A DNA stretch of 64,000 nucleotides from Pegoplata infirma (Eukaryota; Arthropoda; Insecta; Diptera; Anthomyiidae): NCBI GenBank assembly GCA_963921195.1, contig OY992537.1:19741125-19805124 (forward strand), given 5' to 3'. A program made the translations under genes and the position numbers. The notes below the pieces were generated by a model. It was given only the letters and a program-made list of their open reading frames with translations, had not been told where the DNA came from and did not search any database. How positions within the stretch are numbered: the first letter of the stretch is position 1; every line of letters begins with the position of its first letter. Positions 1 to 23,559 of the stretch are shown here, piece by piece.

Positions 1-128
1 AATAATTGTGTTTCAATAATCCTGGTTCTGACTGACCTAACCCCGGCAAAATCTATTATAAATGCATTTATAATAGATTTTGCCGGGGTTAGGTCAGTCA
101 GAACCAGGATTATTGAAACACAATTATT
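1..128. repeat. Perfect 128-bp palindrome at the window start
   Basis: Bases 1-64 are the exact reverse complement of bases 65-128, with no spacer and ATGCAT at the centre. Each arm carries AACCAGGAT or its complement, a motif that recurs in the next 300 bases. A spacer-free perfect palindrome may be a recent foldback element or a fold-back artefact of library making or assembly. Sequence left of base 1 is not available to decide. Confidence 0.9.
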
Positions 129-540
129 TTCTTTAAATCCAGAATTTTTATTCACAATTTATCACTAAAATTGAAGACCAACGCAGCAACCAGAAATTAA
201 ACCAGGATATAAGCTTGAGTTAAACTAGGTAATAACGTTGCGATTATTCCCTGTACTCGAATAATCGCACACGTTCACGATCGATGCTAGATTTAAACCA
301 GGATATGAGCCCTGTACCAGAGATGTTTGCAGCCACCCACGTTTGTGACTGAAACCAGGATCTAGACGTTTTCGATGAAACCAGGATAATTAATGTTTGA
401 AAATAAACCAGGATAATTGCCGGACAGAGTAACGCAGGTTACCCGCTGCACGGGTGAACGCTTTCGCGGTAGACAAGAGACTCCCCGAATTAATGCTCGA
501 GTCATATTTTTATAGTGTGGAATTTTTATTGTTTGTTAGT
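129..540 (+). repeat. Cluster of direct AAACCAGGAT motifs with a stem-loop
   Basis: The decamer AAACCAGGAT occurs exactly at 199, 295, 352, 378 and 405, all on the plus strand. Nine bases of it also occur in both arms of the preceding palindrome. An 11-bp stem (239-249 with 259-269, TGCGATTATTC and its complement) lies among them. No coding sequence was recognised. Bases 415-540 are unassigned and somewhat richer in GC. The cluster may be part of an undescribed mobile element or a protein-binding cluster. Confidence 0.6.
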
Positions 541-569
541 GTGTTTAGTTACCAATACCAATGAGATAT

Positions 570-790
570 ATGGCCGTTAAGACCAGTATATTCCCTGGGT
601 ACTACTACTAACGACCTGGGATCTATGGCAATTATACCAGTAGACTCCCTGGCTACTACTACATATACTCGCCTGGAAACTATGGTCATCTAGAGCCAGT
701 AGTTTTCCTCTGCACTACTACTACTATGCCTGGGGACTATTATTTATTTAAATAAGTAGAAACCCTCTGCAACTACTACATTGAGTTGAA
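570..790 (+). repeat. Diverged tandem repeat, about 57-bp unit, three to four copies
   Basis: Units start at 570, 625, 682 and, more degraded, 739. Each opens with ATGG or a decayed form, has a CCAGTA-like block, then CCCTGG or CCTCTG, then CTACTACTA, and closes with CCTGG and CT. Unit lengths of 55, 57 and 57 bases show real periodicity. No reading frame runs through all copies. Confidence 0.7.
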
Positions 791-1228
791 CTTGGCTGTA
801 CTTGTAACGACTACCACCGAAATCTAATGACCTGCAGTGCTACCCGTGCACTTGGACAGCACAAGCTCAACTAAAGTTGTAGTAATGACCAAACTAACTA
901 CAAACCAACTACGTACGTTAGTAGTGAGAGCATGAGAAAACGAATGTATGCGTGAGCTTTGAATTTACTACCGACCGATCAATACCACTGTAGTAGTGAG
1001 ATCAAGAGAAAATTAAAATGTATGTGTAGCATTGGTTGATGCGTTGGTTCTCTTATACAGACTACTCTTATATTTATGTAACTGTAAATCTCTTAAAAAC
1101 AATATGTAACGAAAAACTTCGTTACAATTATAGCTTGTACTAAAGCTATTTTTTGTTATACACATAAGTATGTATTTTTAATGCAATGAATTAATAAAAA
1201 AAATTTTGTTTTTTGTATTTTTTAACTT
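791..1228. other. Unassigned stretch with a partial duplication
   Basis: No gene was recognised. Two related segments, near 918-960 and 991-1030, share GTAGTAGTGAG followed by AAGAGAAAA-like and ATGTATG text, so a diverged tandem duplication of about 70 bp is likely. GTAG and CTAC words are common, as in the preceding tandem repeat. The rest is plain AT-rich sequence. Confidence 0.4.
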
Positions 1229-1390
1229 TTTTTTAAATAATACCGGTACGTACCGGTATTGCTGTTTCGGTACCGGTAATACCGTTACCGAAACGATCTC
1301 AATACCGATACCGTTACCGTTACCGAAATAAACTAAAAAATTTTACCGTTACCCTTACCGTTATTCGTTTCGGTAACCAACCTTGGTAAT
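1229..1390. repeat. TACCG-rich simple-sequence block
   Basis: The block is dominated by TACCGTTACCG, ATACCGGTA and GGTACCGGTA words in both orientations, including several short palindromes such as TACCGGTA. It stands out from the surrounding AT-rich DNA. It does not match an arthropod telomere repeat (TTAGG) and no gene overlaps it. Confidence 0.7.
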
Positions 1391-1734
1391 TATTAATATA
1401 AATCACTGGACACCGTTGCGTATGATTGTTATTTAAAGGCAATTACAATATTAATCATTCGCCACTAACACAGTTTTCAAGCATTTATTATTGTAATTAT
1501 AATAAAAGTGCACTAACTTCAAATGCGTGTAAAACAAAATCTAGCTCTGAACTAGAAAAAAGCCTTGAGGGGTTTGTTATGGAATATGTCAACTTTCATT
1601 TGCTTTTGGTTTCATCCCATTCCGATTTTGGGTGTTGCACTGTGTAATTATTGTTTTTGTTAAGATAACTTTTGCAAATGAAAACATTTTTTGAACAAAT
1701 TTTGGGTCAGCTCATTGTTTAAGGTTCCTACATT
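1391..1734. other. No recognisable feature
   Basis: AT-rich DNA with a short open frame of 73 codons (1426-1647) that shows no recognisable domain, signal peptide or neighbouring coding context. I regard it as chance. Confidence 0.5.
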
Positions 1735-2100
1735 ATCCACTATTTGTATTTTTAGGGATGCCTTTTTGATTCACTAAAAGGAAGTTTTTTTTATCAAAAA
1801 CCAAATTGGCGGTTTCGCAAAAACCTCAGAAAACGAAGAAATTAACAAATTAAAGGGCTTAAGATGAAGAGCTTTAAAACAAAATTGCATAAGAAATATT
1901 GCTACAAGTCATATCTTTGTTTTACATGCCAAAAAATTAAAAAATCATTAACTTTGCAAATTCTTTTGCTAAAAAAATGGCTAGAAATCCGCAAATCTTA
2001 AATGACATTTTGCAAGAAAACTGTACCATACATCGAAAAATGGAGTATGCCATTGGAATCAGCATGTCTCAAATATATAGAAACGTTGGTCACACCTCTT
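1735..2100 (+). repeat. Dispersed repeat family, copy 1
   Basis: This segment is related to two pieces further on. Its first part (GGGATGCCTTTTTGAT, later GCTTAAGATGAAGAGC and GCATAAGAAA) matches 30541-30689, and its second part (AAGAAAACTGTACCATACAT and GTCTCAAATAT) matches 33456-33545. In the second locus the two pieces are separated by a hAT-type insertion, so this copy shows the uninterrupted order. The family is of unknown class. Part of it forms one arm of the foldback at 30174-30646. Confidence 0.7.
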
Positions 2101-3605
2101 GTTTTCTAAAATAGTGGTCGGTTTTGTCAGGCTGTGTAATTACTAAAAATTTATTTTGACAGTTAAAGTATTGGCCAGTGTTTTTAATTCAGTCAATAAA
2201 AAAAGTAATTGAATACAAATTGTGTTCAAACAAAAATTTCATTGGCACATCTTTTAACATTTTTTTTGTCAAGTAGATAAAAGTTATTTTGATGATAAAA
2301 ATATTTGTTTGTTGTATAAATTGCAAGAACTTGATAAGCAACATTTAGTTTTTTCGCGTTTTTCGCCTTCTGCTGATGTTCCATTGTCAGATTTTGGGCA
2401 GAAGTCTTGCTTTAACCCTTCATACAATTTTTTTTTTTATTTTAAAAGTTTTAAGGCAATAACCGCTATTAAATGAAATGTTATCGAGTTTTTACAATTA
2501 GACCTTCAAATATAAAAAATAATAAAAAAAAAATAAAAAAGAATATAAAACTTGAAAATTTTTAATTTTTATTTGCTTATAAAACTTGTTCATATTCCAG
2601 CCCACTATAATATTTATGAAGAATGTTTTCTTATGTATAAATTGGGCAAATAAAAAAAATATATACATAAAAAAGTATGCTTATAATATATTTTAAGGGT
2701 TTAAACAATTTGTAAGCAAATCGTGTAGAAAAATTGAATTTTGTGTCCTCTTAAATTCAAATTTTCTAAAGATGAATGAACAATCAAAAAAATGTAGGTA
2801 CTGCAAAAAGACTAGAGAGGTACTTTCATATATCATGAGAGTTTTCGACAAGAAATATATTTTTAAATGTCATAAAATTTAAAAATAAATTGATACCAAG
2901 AAAAATAAGAATAATAAAAGTCGACTTGTCTGAATTCATGAATACCTTTCACAACGTGAAAGAAAAAATATTTATTTGACAAAAATTTTAATTAAAATTG
3001 ATAAAAATAATTAATTTTGAGAAAAAAAAAATTAAATTTAAATTTCGCCAGTATGCGCAAAATTTTTTTGAGTGACAAGAACGTTCTGTAATATTTAAAT
3101 TTTTTTTCCCCCATTTTAAAAAATTGATGACCCTTATTTCAGTAGATTGAAATGGTACCAAATTACTCTTTTGTTTTTTTTTTTTTTTGAGTTTTCAGTT
3201 TTTCGGGTCATTATTTTTGTAAATTTTAAGTTCTGGGAGGCGAACTTAGAATTTGAAATTTTAAGTCTCTTGATTCATTGCGTTGGATGGGCCATGATTA
3301 ATCAGTCACCCGACTCTTTTTTCTTTTTGATTTCAGTTGCTGTATTTTTAAAGCACTTAAATAACAATAAGAAGAAAAATCATTTTTATTACATTGTACG
3401 AATGTGATACTAGATCTTATTGTAAGTATTTGTTGGTCGATGTCTTTTACATACAATTTCCTTGTCTTTATCTCAAATACTTTAATTTTTATCCCAAAAT
3501 TAACTTTCTTATTACTTTTTACATATTTTCTGCTTTTGGTATTTGTAATAAACCATAAAAACCGGAAACCGGAAGTTTGATCATGTACAGGAACCTTGAT
3601 TGTTT
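2101..3605. other. Unassigned AT-rich DNA
   Basis: No domain-bearing reading frame, inverted repeat or tandem array was recognised here. Short open frames near 3147-3407 and 3298-3708 consist of low-complexity residues, or overlap the start of the mini-me element, and lack any recognisable motif. Confidence 0.5.
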
Positions 3606-16295
<12,690 letters not shown>

Positions 16296-16940
16296 ATACT
16301 AAAATTAATTGGTTTTTTGTCAGTACAGATCAAGCACAGGCTCGAATTCTATTCAATGTAAACGTTTAAATTAAAAAATTTGGATAAAAAAGTTATTTCT
16401 AAAAATTACTGATATTTCTGGTATTCCCATACCGGTTTCAAACACTCCAGTTATAGTGTTATCATCAGCATGATTTTTAATATCGGTTTGTTTTGTTAAT
16501 AGCAACTTGTTTTTCATATGGCTGAATTTTAATTAATCCTAGTTTGGAATTCGAAACTCAACTTAAAAACTGGTTGCTGAATCTTGGCATATATATTTTT
16601 GCCATTCTTCTCGTCAGGTTTCAACGAAAACGGTCCTGGAGTAAAATGTTTTAACTAAAATTCACGTGTAAAAATGCGCGAACTTTCAAAAAAAAAGTTA
16701 AGAAAAAATTTACGCAGTATTTTTTGACTACAAAAAATAAATAAACTAAAAAAATTTTTCACTCAAAATAAATTGTACTTCATTTTTTTAACAAAAAAAA
16801 ACTTATATTTTTGTTTTTGCATTAAAAAAATGTAAATCATCGGAAAAGTATTTTGAACTCTAGTTTTTATCAAAACCGAATAACAAAAGATCTCTTGATT
16901 TAATTTTATGTGTAAAAATGAAACAAAATATTAATTTCCA
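16296..16940. other. Unassigned AT-rich DNA after the mini-me element
   Basis: No gene or bounded repeat was recognised. The stretch contains ACTCAAAA-like words that also occur in the right parts of both mini-me copies and in the repeat at 17655. Confidence 0.4.
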
Positions 16941-17042
16941 TTAGTTTTTATTTTAGCCTTTTTTTAGCTATTTTTTTGCCGTTTTTTAGCCTTTTTTTCG
17001 AATGAATTTAGCCGTTTTTGACTACCAAGTTCTGGCAACACT
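16941..17042. mobile_element. Probable right end of a hAT-type element (truncated)
   Basis: The end reads GTTCTGGCAACACTG, the complement of CAGTGTTGCCAGAAC. This matches the terminal type seen on the element at 48737-51905 (CACTGATGCCAAC and CACTGTTGCCAAC). Upstream lie repeated TTTTAGC and GCC(G)TTTTT words, as expected of hAT subterminal binding sites. No matching left end was found, so the element is truncated or its other end is unrecognisable. Confidence 0.45.
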
Positions 17043-17054
17043 GACTGGGATCCA

Positions 17055-17235
17055 GGAAGCTGCACGGTCTTTCTGATTTGTCAGATGTTAAAAATTAATA
17101 TCTAAGGAGTTTCATAAGAAGCTCAAATTTTTTTAACACCAGGATCAGTAAGAGAGCTTATTACAGTCCCTTGGTGTCACATTGGATCTCAGAGCTTATG
17201 TGTGCTGACGTAAAACGTCTGCAGCCACATAGAAC
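17055..17235 (+). pseudogene. 3' end of a non-LTR retrotransposon (LINE), truncated
   Basis: Starting near 17068 the plus strand reads Leu-Ser-Asp-Leu-Ser-Asp and, after a stop, Tyr-Leu-Arg-Ser-Phe-Ile, like the extreme C terminus of ORF2 in jockey- or R1-like LINEs. It is followed by a short non-coding tail ending GCCTAACCC. A related fragment lies at 27080-27195 with the same order of words. Only the last few dozen codons are present and they carry a stop, so this is a dead 5'-truncated copy. Confidence 0.5.
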
Positions 17236-17654
17236 GATACTTAGCCTAACCCACAAATTTCAAATGGCGATATTTTGAAAACCGTTCTACCGATTTTATT
17301 TTTTTTTTTGGTATTTTTGCTCAGCTCATCAATATTAACAAACATGATGTGTCGAAAGAAATGGGTGTAATCAAAAAATTTCAGTGTCTTTGAGCCAAAA
17401 TTGTATAAACATAAAATTTTAAATTATTGTTTTCTGTAAAGACAGTCGAGCTCAGGCTCTAATTATAATTATGTATTATAATTTTTTGATTTGTTATATA
17501 TGGTTTTGAATTGAGAAAAGTGTGAAAGAAAAATTTTAATTTTTCTAAAAATTTAGACATCCTGGTTTGTTTCTTACTAGTTTCATATTATCCAGTTATA
17601 ATAATCTTCAGAAAAACTTTTAATGTCAAATTTATTTAGTTAATAGTCAATAAA
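17236..17654. other. No recognisable feature
   Basis: AT-rich DNA without a domain-bearing frame or bounded repeat. It may belong to the untranslated tail of the preceding LINE copy, but nothing visible proves it. Confidence 0.4.
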
Positions 17655-18115
17655 ACTCTACACTCAAAATATTTTGTAAGTAAATTCAACTGAAAAAACG
17701 TTTAAAACAATCGTTTTTCCTTTTAAAAAACGGACTACTTATATTTCATTTAAGACAACATACTTTTTCAGTTATTTTTAAACGTTAATAAATGACTAGA
17801 TATTCCGTAAAAACAAATGATATTTCAGTAATTTTAACTGTTTATAATTTTTTATTTTGTGGAGTAAAAATATTTTTTTTTGAATAACAAACTACAAAAA
17901 CCGTACTTCTGTAAAATTATACGGTATAATCAGTCACAAATAATTTAACTGATAAAAATATTTTTCCGTAAATTTTGTAGTTCATTGTTTTAATAACTGT
18001 ATAAATCTTTCAATATTTTAGTTTTTTTGAAAAACAAACGATAAAACGTTTGAAACAACTTTAACCAAAAACTTTTTGAATAACTGTAAATAGTTACTGT
18101 AAAACTTTTCTAGGT
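17655..18115. repeat. Diverged copy of the ACTCAAAA repeat family
   Basis: ACACTCAAAATATTTTGTAA plus GTAAATTCAACTG at its start resembles 27263 (CACTCAAAAAATTATGTAGG) and the complement of 29287. Text inside it, AAACGTTAATAAATGACTAG, parallels AAATGTTAATTTAATGACTA at 27385. Internal AACAAA, ACTGT and TTTTAAA words recur as in the other copies. No coding capacity. Ends are approximate. Confidence 0.45.
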
Positions 18116-18885
18116 GTATATGTGAAAATTATTTACAGATCGCAGCCGACAAGAATTGAACTCATCATCATCTGTAATACTTTGCTATTAACTGCTTGTA
18201 ACGTACAATCACTCTAGACCGATACGCCAAGTAGGCTGTTAAGCAAGTATCAACTAAATCTGATTTTTTCAATTCGAGTGTAGTTGTTGCTGTTGTTTTT
18301 TTCTCACAGAAGACTTGTTATTGTAATGTGTAAACTTTTGGTGATTTTTTTTATTAAAATCGATATGTTACATCATTACTAATATAACCAGGGGTAACTC
18401 ATGAATAGTAGTGTCAGTAATAACGAAGTCGTTATCTACAGATGTCAATCTTTTTTTGGAAAGTATTTGGGAACGATTTGGGAATAACGAAAAATAAACA
18501 TTAAAAAAATTTAAAATTATGAATGAAAATTATTGTTGTGTCACTTGAAAATAAAAAAATACATAATAAAAAAAAGAAATGAATATAATTAAATCAAAAC
18601 AACCAGCAAAATTAAACGAAAAATAAAAGGTAAACAAAATTTCCAGCTTTCCCAGATACCATTTGTAAAACTTACACCACCTTTAAACGTCAAAAAGAAT
18701 TGACTCTTGCATAGTCTTTATATATTTAAGTTTTTGAATATAACTATTAAAAATCTCTTTTACAAATTGTTTCAAACAAATTTTATTGACAGTTTTATAA
18801 TTTTTTTGTTCACCTTAGAAAAATATATAAACTTTTCTTAATTTTTTTTTAAAACATTTTATTGTAATTTAAAAAACTTATTTAT
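18116..18885. other. Unassigned stretch with a tRNA-like patch
   Basis: No gene was recognised. On the minus strand, 18145-18234 resembles a tRNA-type internal promoter (see findings), which could mark a SINE. The remainder, including 18250-18885, is AT-rich without visible structure. Confidence 0.35.
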
Positions 18886-18893
18886 GTAATTAC

Positions 18894-19493
18894 TAGGGAT
18901 GAAATTTCCATGCAAATGCATGTTTTTTGTCGATAGTCTAAAAACGATTTTGACCAATTATCTTTCCGAATCAAGAAATTTGCTTTAAAATGGCATCGAT
19001 TTGTTTTTGCATATTTTTGCATATTTTGGTTAAAATGCATATTTTTGCATATTTTGATTTTAAGTGCATATATTGTGCATATTTCCAACTTTTAAGTGCA
19101 TATTTTTCCAACTTTTAAGTGCATATTTTTGCATATTTTGATATAAATTAGCAAAAACACAAATCGAAATTTATTTGTTTCAAAAACTATTTTAAATTTT
19201 AAAAATTTATTTTGAAAACAAGAAAAATTATTTTTATCTTTTTAATTTTTTTATAGATTGTCCTAATTTATAAAAAAAAATCCTGCTTATATAAAGTTTT
19301 AAATGTCACTTTTTAAGCCCGGTTTTATATTTTGCTTTTTTAAGAAGTTTTTCGAATGAAAACAAGACTTTTATTGCACACATTTTATTTTTTATCGCAT
19401 ATTTTTAGGTTTTTTAGTGCATATTTTGAATTTTTTAGTGCATATTTTAAGCGCATATTTTCGATTTTTTAGTGCATGAAAATCTCATCCCTA
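18894..19493. mobile_element. hAT-type non-autonomous element with subterminal GCATATTTT repeats
   Basis: The element starts TAGGGATGA and ends TCATCCCTA. It is flanked by identical 8-bp repeats GTAATTAC at 18886-18893 and 19494-19501, the target-duplication length of hAT transposases. TGCATATTTTTGCATATTTT-like words are repeated near both ends, as expected of subterminal transposase sites. At 600 bp with no transposase frame it needs a helper. The flanking repeat is itself palindromic, which is common for hAT targets. Confidence 0.85.
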
Positions 19494-19501
19494 GTAATTA
19501 C

Positions 19502-20926
19502 TAACAATTTTTGTAATTATGATTTTTTTATTGTTTTTGTTATTAAAGATTTTTCAATTATTTTTTTTAACATGATTTTTCTAAGGAAATGTAAAATAAA
19601 TTTATTATTATTTTTGTTAAAATAATTTTTTTAAAATGTTAAAATGATTTTGATAAGGTTTTTAATGCTATCTGCAAAAATGTCGACGGAGTTTACAGAG
19701 ACGGAGTTTACACGCTAAGTAGCTTTTGTTGTAAACATTGAGACAGAGTTTACAGCATTTGCGATTTTTCATTTATGAATTAGTTTTTCACACTAAGAAA
19801 TTAATATGCAATGAAAAAACTTGAAACCAATGATTCAAGACTATGCTATACCTCGCGTTTAATAAATGGGACAATCACCTATTATTTTTCTAAATATAAT
19901 ACGTCAAAAACAACAAAATTTTCGGGTTCCACAATGTCCAAAAAAAGTGTCGAAAATTGTTACACAATTGATTTTAGTTTATTGGTTTTTAAGATATAAC
20001 CAGTTAAAGTTGAAAAACCAAAGTGGTTACTGGCGACGAAGTTTACATGTGGCCTACAAAAATGAAAATAACTTGTTTAAAATAACTAATTAATGTCCGG
20101 ATTTTTGTTAGTTATGTAGAACGGCAATCTATACGACGCTGTAACCCATGTATGAGATATTATACAGTTACATGGTTTGGTTGACATTCTTTGATTTCAC
20201 CCATATATGTTTTTTTATTACTTTTTTTTTAATTTTTACAAAAATCCAAAACTTTAACCGCCGGGCACCACAGGAAAGTTTATTCCGATTGGCCTTAGAC
20301 TTGTACCAAATAAGTTTTAGACCTGGGAAAATAATAATTTGCCCGGTCACTTGGGAAAATCGAAAGTTGAAGAAAAAATTTCAGTCTAATGTACATACAT
20401 ATATTTTATATGTTTAATAGTTTTATGTCACTTTCTAAAATTTTTATTTAAAAATATTGATGTCTAAACATTTCGAAATTGAAGCTATCAACGAAATTGA
20501 ATCTGTTAGTGTGGTCAAAAAAACTGCCTGATTGAACAAGTAGCAAATGTTTGTAATATGTGCCTGGATGCCACGTGACCTTCGGCAAAGCCTAGAGGCA
20601 AAAACAAGCCCCCCCTGGAGCAAGCTCTTTACTAAGGCAAATTGCGGAAGTCTGCAATAGACTGCAATAAATGTGGTTAACACCTGAGTTAAGTACTCGT
20701 TACCATACCATAACGTACCGTAGCTATTAAAATTAAATCGAAAATCCCGTAAATGTCTGCAAAGAATAATAGCACTGTTCAAGAAATTTATTGTAACTTA
20801 ATGTATTTGGCTTGAGACGAAAAAAAAAATGAAAGAACCCTAAAAGTAGACTAAAAACCCCAAAGGATTTTGGATACGTACTTACAGTTTTTTTTATGGC
20901 CCACTTAAGTCTTTGATGTAAATATA
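19502..20926. other. Unassigned DNA
   Basis: No domain-bearing gene was found. The words GGAGTTTACA and GAGTTTACA occur three times between 19687 and 19757, and GAAGTTTACA once near 20038. The open frames between 20148 and 20966 are short, overlap each other on opposite strands and show no recognisable family. 20550-20720 is somewhat richer in GC and might be a decayed coding fragment, but I could not identify it. Confidence 0.4.
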
Positions 20927-21482
20927 CAGGGTGGTTCAATAACAAGTATCTTTTTAAAGCATGCAATTAAATGAACAATACTCAATACACAGAAAAAAAT
21001 AAAAAAAAAAAATTTGAGTAAATTTTTAATACTAAAAATTACTCAATTTTGCACCAGTAAACGATTTAATAGTATTGAGTAAACTTTTAATAAAAAATTA
21101 TTAAATGCTTAATAAAAAATTTGAGTAAATTATTAATTCACAAAATTAAAACTTTACTTAAAATTTTTCAATATTTTTAAGTAACTTTTTAATTGTGTCA
21201 AGTAAAAATTTACTCAAAATGTTTCAATTTATTTTTTAAAAAAGTTTAAAAAGTCTCGATTTTTTTTTTTTTTTCAAAAAAAGAAAAATCCTTTTTCAGA
21301 CTTTACCAAATATACTTATGTCTTCAAGACAAAAGAAAATTTTATAAAGATGATTTCAAACTATCATATACATATACAAAAAACTATAAACTAAATGAGA
21401 ATTCAAAACACCATGAGAATAAAAAAAAAACGAAAAAAATATTAAATTTGTATTAAATTATTTACTCAAATTTTATTTTCAA

Positions 21483-23392
21483 CTAGCTGGCCCAGTCCGC
21501 GTTGCTGGCCCAAACATAAGATCAGTGTTATATTTCGTCTTGCTTCAAATATATAGCCTTGCAAAAAATGTAATGAATTTCTTGGCTTAGAAAAATTTGT
21601 GGGCGTGGTTTAAAAGACACGATTAGGTAGATAATCATCTTCAAATTATATTTTAGAACTAACAAAAAATAATATGTCTTTGTCTTTGCGAACTGTACAA
21701 ATTTAAAACTTTATTAATATCACTATGAACAACACAAAAATAAATTACGCATATCCTTCGTTCTTATTGAGAGCTATTGTCTTGAGTTTTAACAACCCGT
21801 TATAGTTTTTCCAAATTTTCCATTTTTCCGGGACACTTTTCTCATTTATATTTCCTTAAAAACCTAATTAAAACTATAATTAACATAAAATAATCGGCCC
21901 AGTCATTAGTAGTCGACATATTTGTGGAGCCGCAGAACAAAACGTACTTTTTCGTATTTTAAAATTGTATGTAAAATTAAGATTTATGTGTTTCGCCCGC
22001 TCATAAAACCTCATCAACCTGGAATTAGTAAGAAGTTTTATATTTAATAATACTTAATTAATAATATATTTCTCACTTTTTCTAGGTTCATGCTCTTTTA
22101 TTAAGATACGGAATAAATAATCCCAAGTAACTCAACAATTTGAGAAAAAGTACGTTTTGTTCTGCGGCTCCTCATTTAGAAAAAGTGTTCGTTAAAATTT
22201 GTGTCTCCGATTTTAGATGTATTAAAAAAAGTGGGAGTGGACAATTTTTCTTTCGGTAAAAACTTTAGTTGTACTATCACGAACGTCAACAAATACTACT
22301 AATAGCCAAATCGGCCCTGCCGTTCTTCTATTTTAGATATATCGAAATAAAAGTGGGCGTGAAAAGTTTTTATTATTTTTATTTAAACCTAAATTGGACC
22401 ATGACGAACACTAAAAAAAAAGTTTAGTCAAATCGATTCAACCGTCTCCGATTTTAGATATATTGAAAAAAGGACGCGTAAAGGTGAGCGTGATTAATTG
22501 GTTTTCCGAAAACGCCTAAGACGAACATTTAAAAAAAATATTATCCACATCGGTCAGTTCTCAAGTGATGCGATTACCAATGAACTACATTTGATCTTTA
22601 TTTATTCTATATTTTATTTTTTATAGATCAAATTTAATATATATCGAAAAAAGAGTCTTACCGTAAAAACCTTATTTGAATTTTACCAACTCGGTCCATC
22701 CATTTAAAAGTGGGCGTAGAAATGGAAAATGGTTCTTTCCGGAAAACCTCAGTTGGACTATAACAAACATTGAAAACAAAATAAGACAAATTGATCCAGC
22801 CATTCCATGATTTAAAATACATATATCGGGAAAAGTGAGAAAGTTAGCGTGGACAATTATTCTTTCCTTAAAAATCGTTTTATATGTTCTTTCAATACAT
22901 AGAAAATAGTGGGCGTGGGAAATTTTACTATCAGTATAAACCTTAGTTTAATAATGGAACATTCCCAACAAAAAATAGCCAAAGGGGGCGTAGTCAATTT
23001 CTTTTTTCGTAAAAACCAAAGTTGGAAAATGATAAAAAATTCATTTAAAAAAAAATTAGTGAAATCGGTGCATCCATTCTCAGATTTTAGATTAATTAAA
23101 AAAGTGGGCGTAAAAGTTGGCGTGGTCGATTTTTCTTTCAGTAAAAACTTAAATTGGATTACTATGAACATTTAAGTAAAAAATTACACAAATCGGTGCA
23201 GCCGTTTTCCGATTTTAGATAAATCAAAAAAAGTGGGCGTAAAAGTGGGCGTGGTCAATTTTTTATTACGTAAAAACCTAAGTTGGACTATGACGAACAT
23301 TTCAAAAAAAAAAATTGTCCAAATCGGTTCAGCCGTTCTCAACTGATGCTGTTACCAACGAACGACAATTGATTTTTATTTATATAGATTTT
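21483..23392 (+). repeat. Modular repeat element starting ACTAGCTGGCCC and ending TTATATAGAT
   Basis: From about 22190 to 23340 a degenerate module of roughly 125-145 bp is repeated about eight times: AAATCGG(T/C)-CAGCCGTT, CGATTTTAGATATAT, AAAAGTGGGCGT, GTAAAAACCTAAGTTGGACT, ATGACGAACATT. A terminal unit (CTCAAGTGATGCGATTACCA, then a TATAGAT-like end) occurs internally near 22560 and again at the true end (23340-23392), which suggests tandem or nested copies. The start and end words resemble a very common type of insect interspersed repeat whose class I cannot name. No protein is encoded. Confidence 0.6.
21926..22171. mobile_element. Small MITE with 28-bp perfect terminal inverted repeats
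   Basis: GGAGCCGCAGAACAAAACGT at the left end and its exact complement at the right end form perfect arms of 28 bp (21926-21953 with 22144-22171). The body is 246 bp of AT-rich non-coding DNA. No convincing target duplication is visible and I do not recognise the terminal sequence. It lies inside the modular element at 21483-23392. Confidence 0.75.
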
Positions 23393-23559
23393 TGAGTAAA
23401 TTTTTAATTGTGTTAATTAAAAAATTACTCAAAATTGTTTTAAAAATTTAAACAAGTGATTACTCAAATTGTTTTTCTCTATATTATTTTCAGTGTAGTT
23501 TTGGAACCTTATGGCTTTATTTGAATGAGCAAATATTCCCATTATTTATGGTAAACGAC

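Larger units (their letters stand above)
20988..23495. mobile_element. MITE with CACWGAAAA ends inserted in the mariner-like left repeat
   Basis: The ends are CACAGAAAAAAAT and ATTTTCAGTG, flanked by TA on both sides (20986-20987 and 23496-23497), consistent with another Tc1/mariner-type element. The body is rich in TTTGAGTAAATTTTTAAT-like words in both orientations, so it can fold on itself. It lies exactly where the mariner-like inverted repeat is interrupted. It is in turn interrupted by the element at 21483-23392. Confidence 0.7.

Noticed and set aside
1255..1375. Telomere-like repeat
   Set aside because: TACCGT words do not match TTAGG-type telomeres, and flies lack short telomeric repeats of that kind.
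20148..20966. Overlapping short open frames on both strands
   Set aside because: No recognisable family, conserved motif, splice context or supporting neighbour; lengths are those expected by chance.
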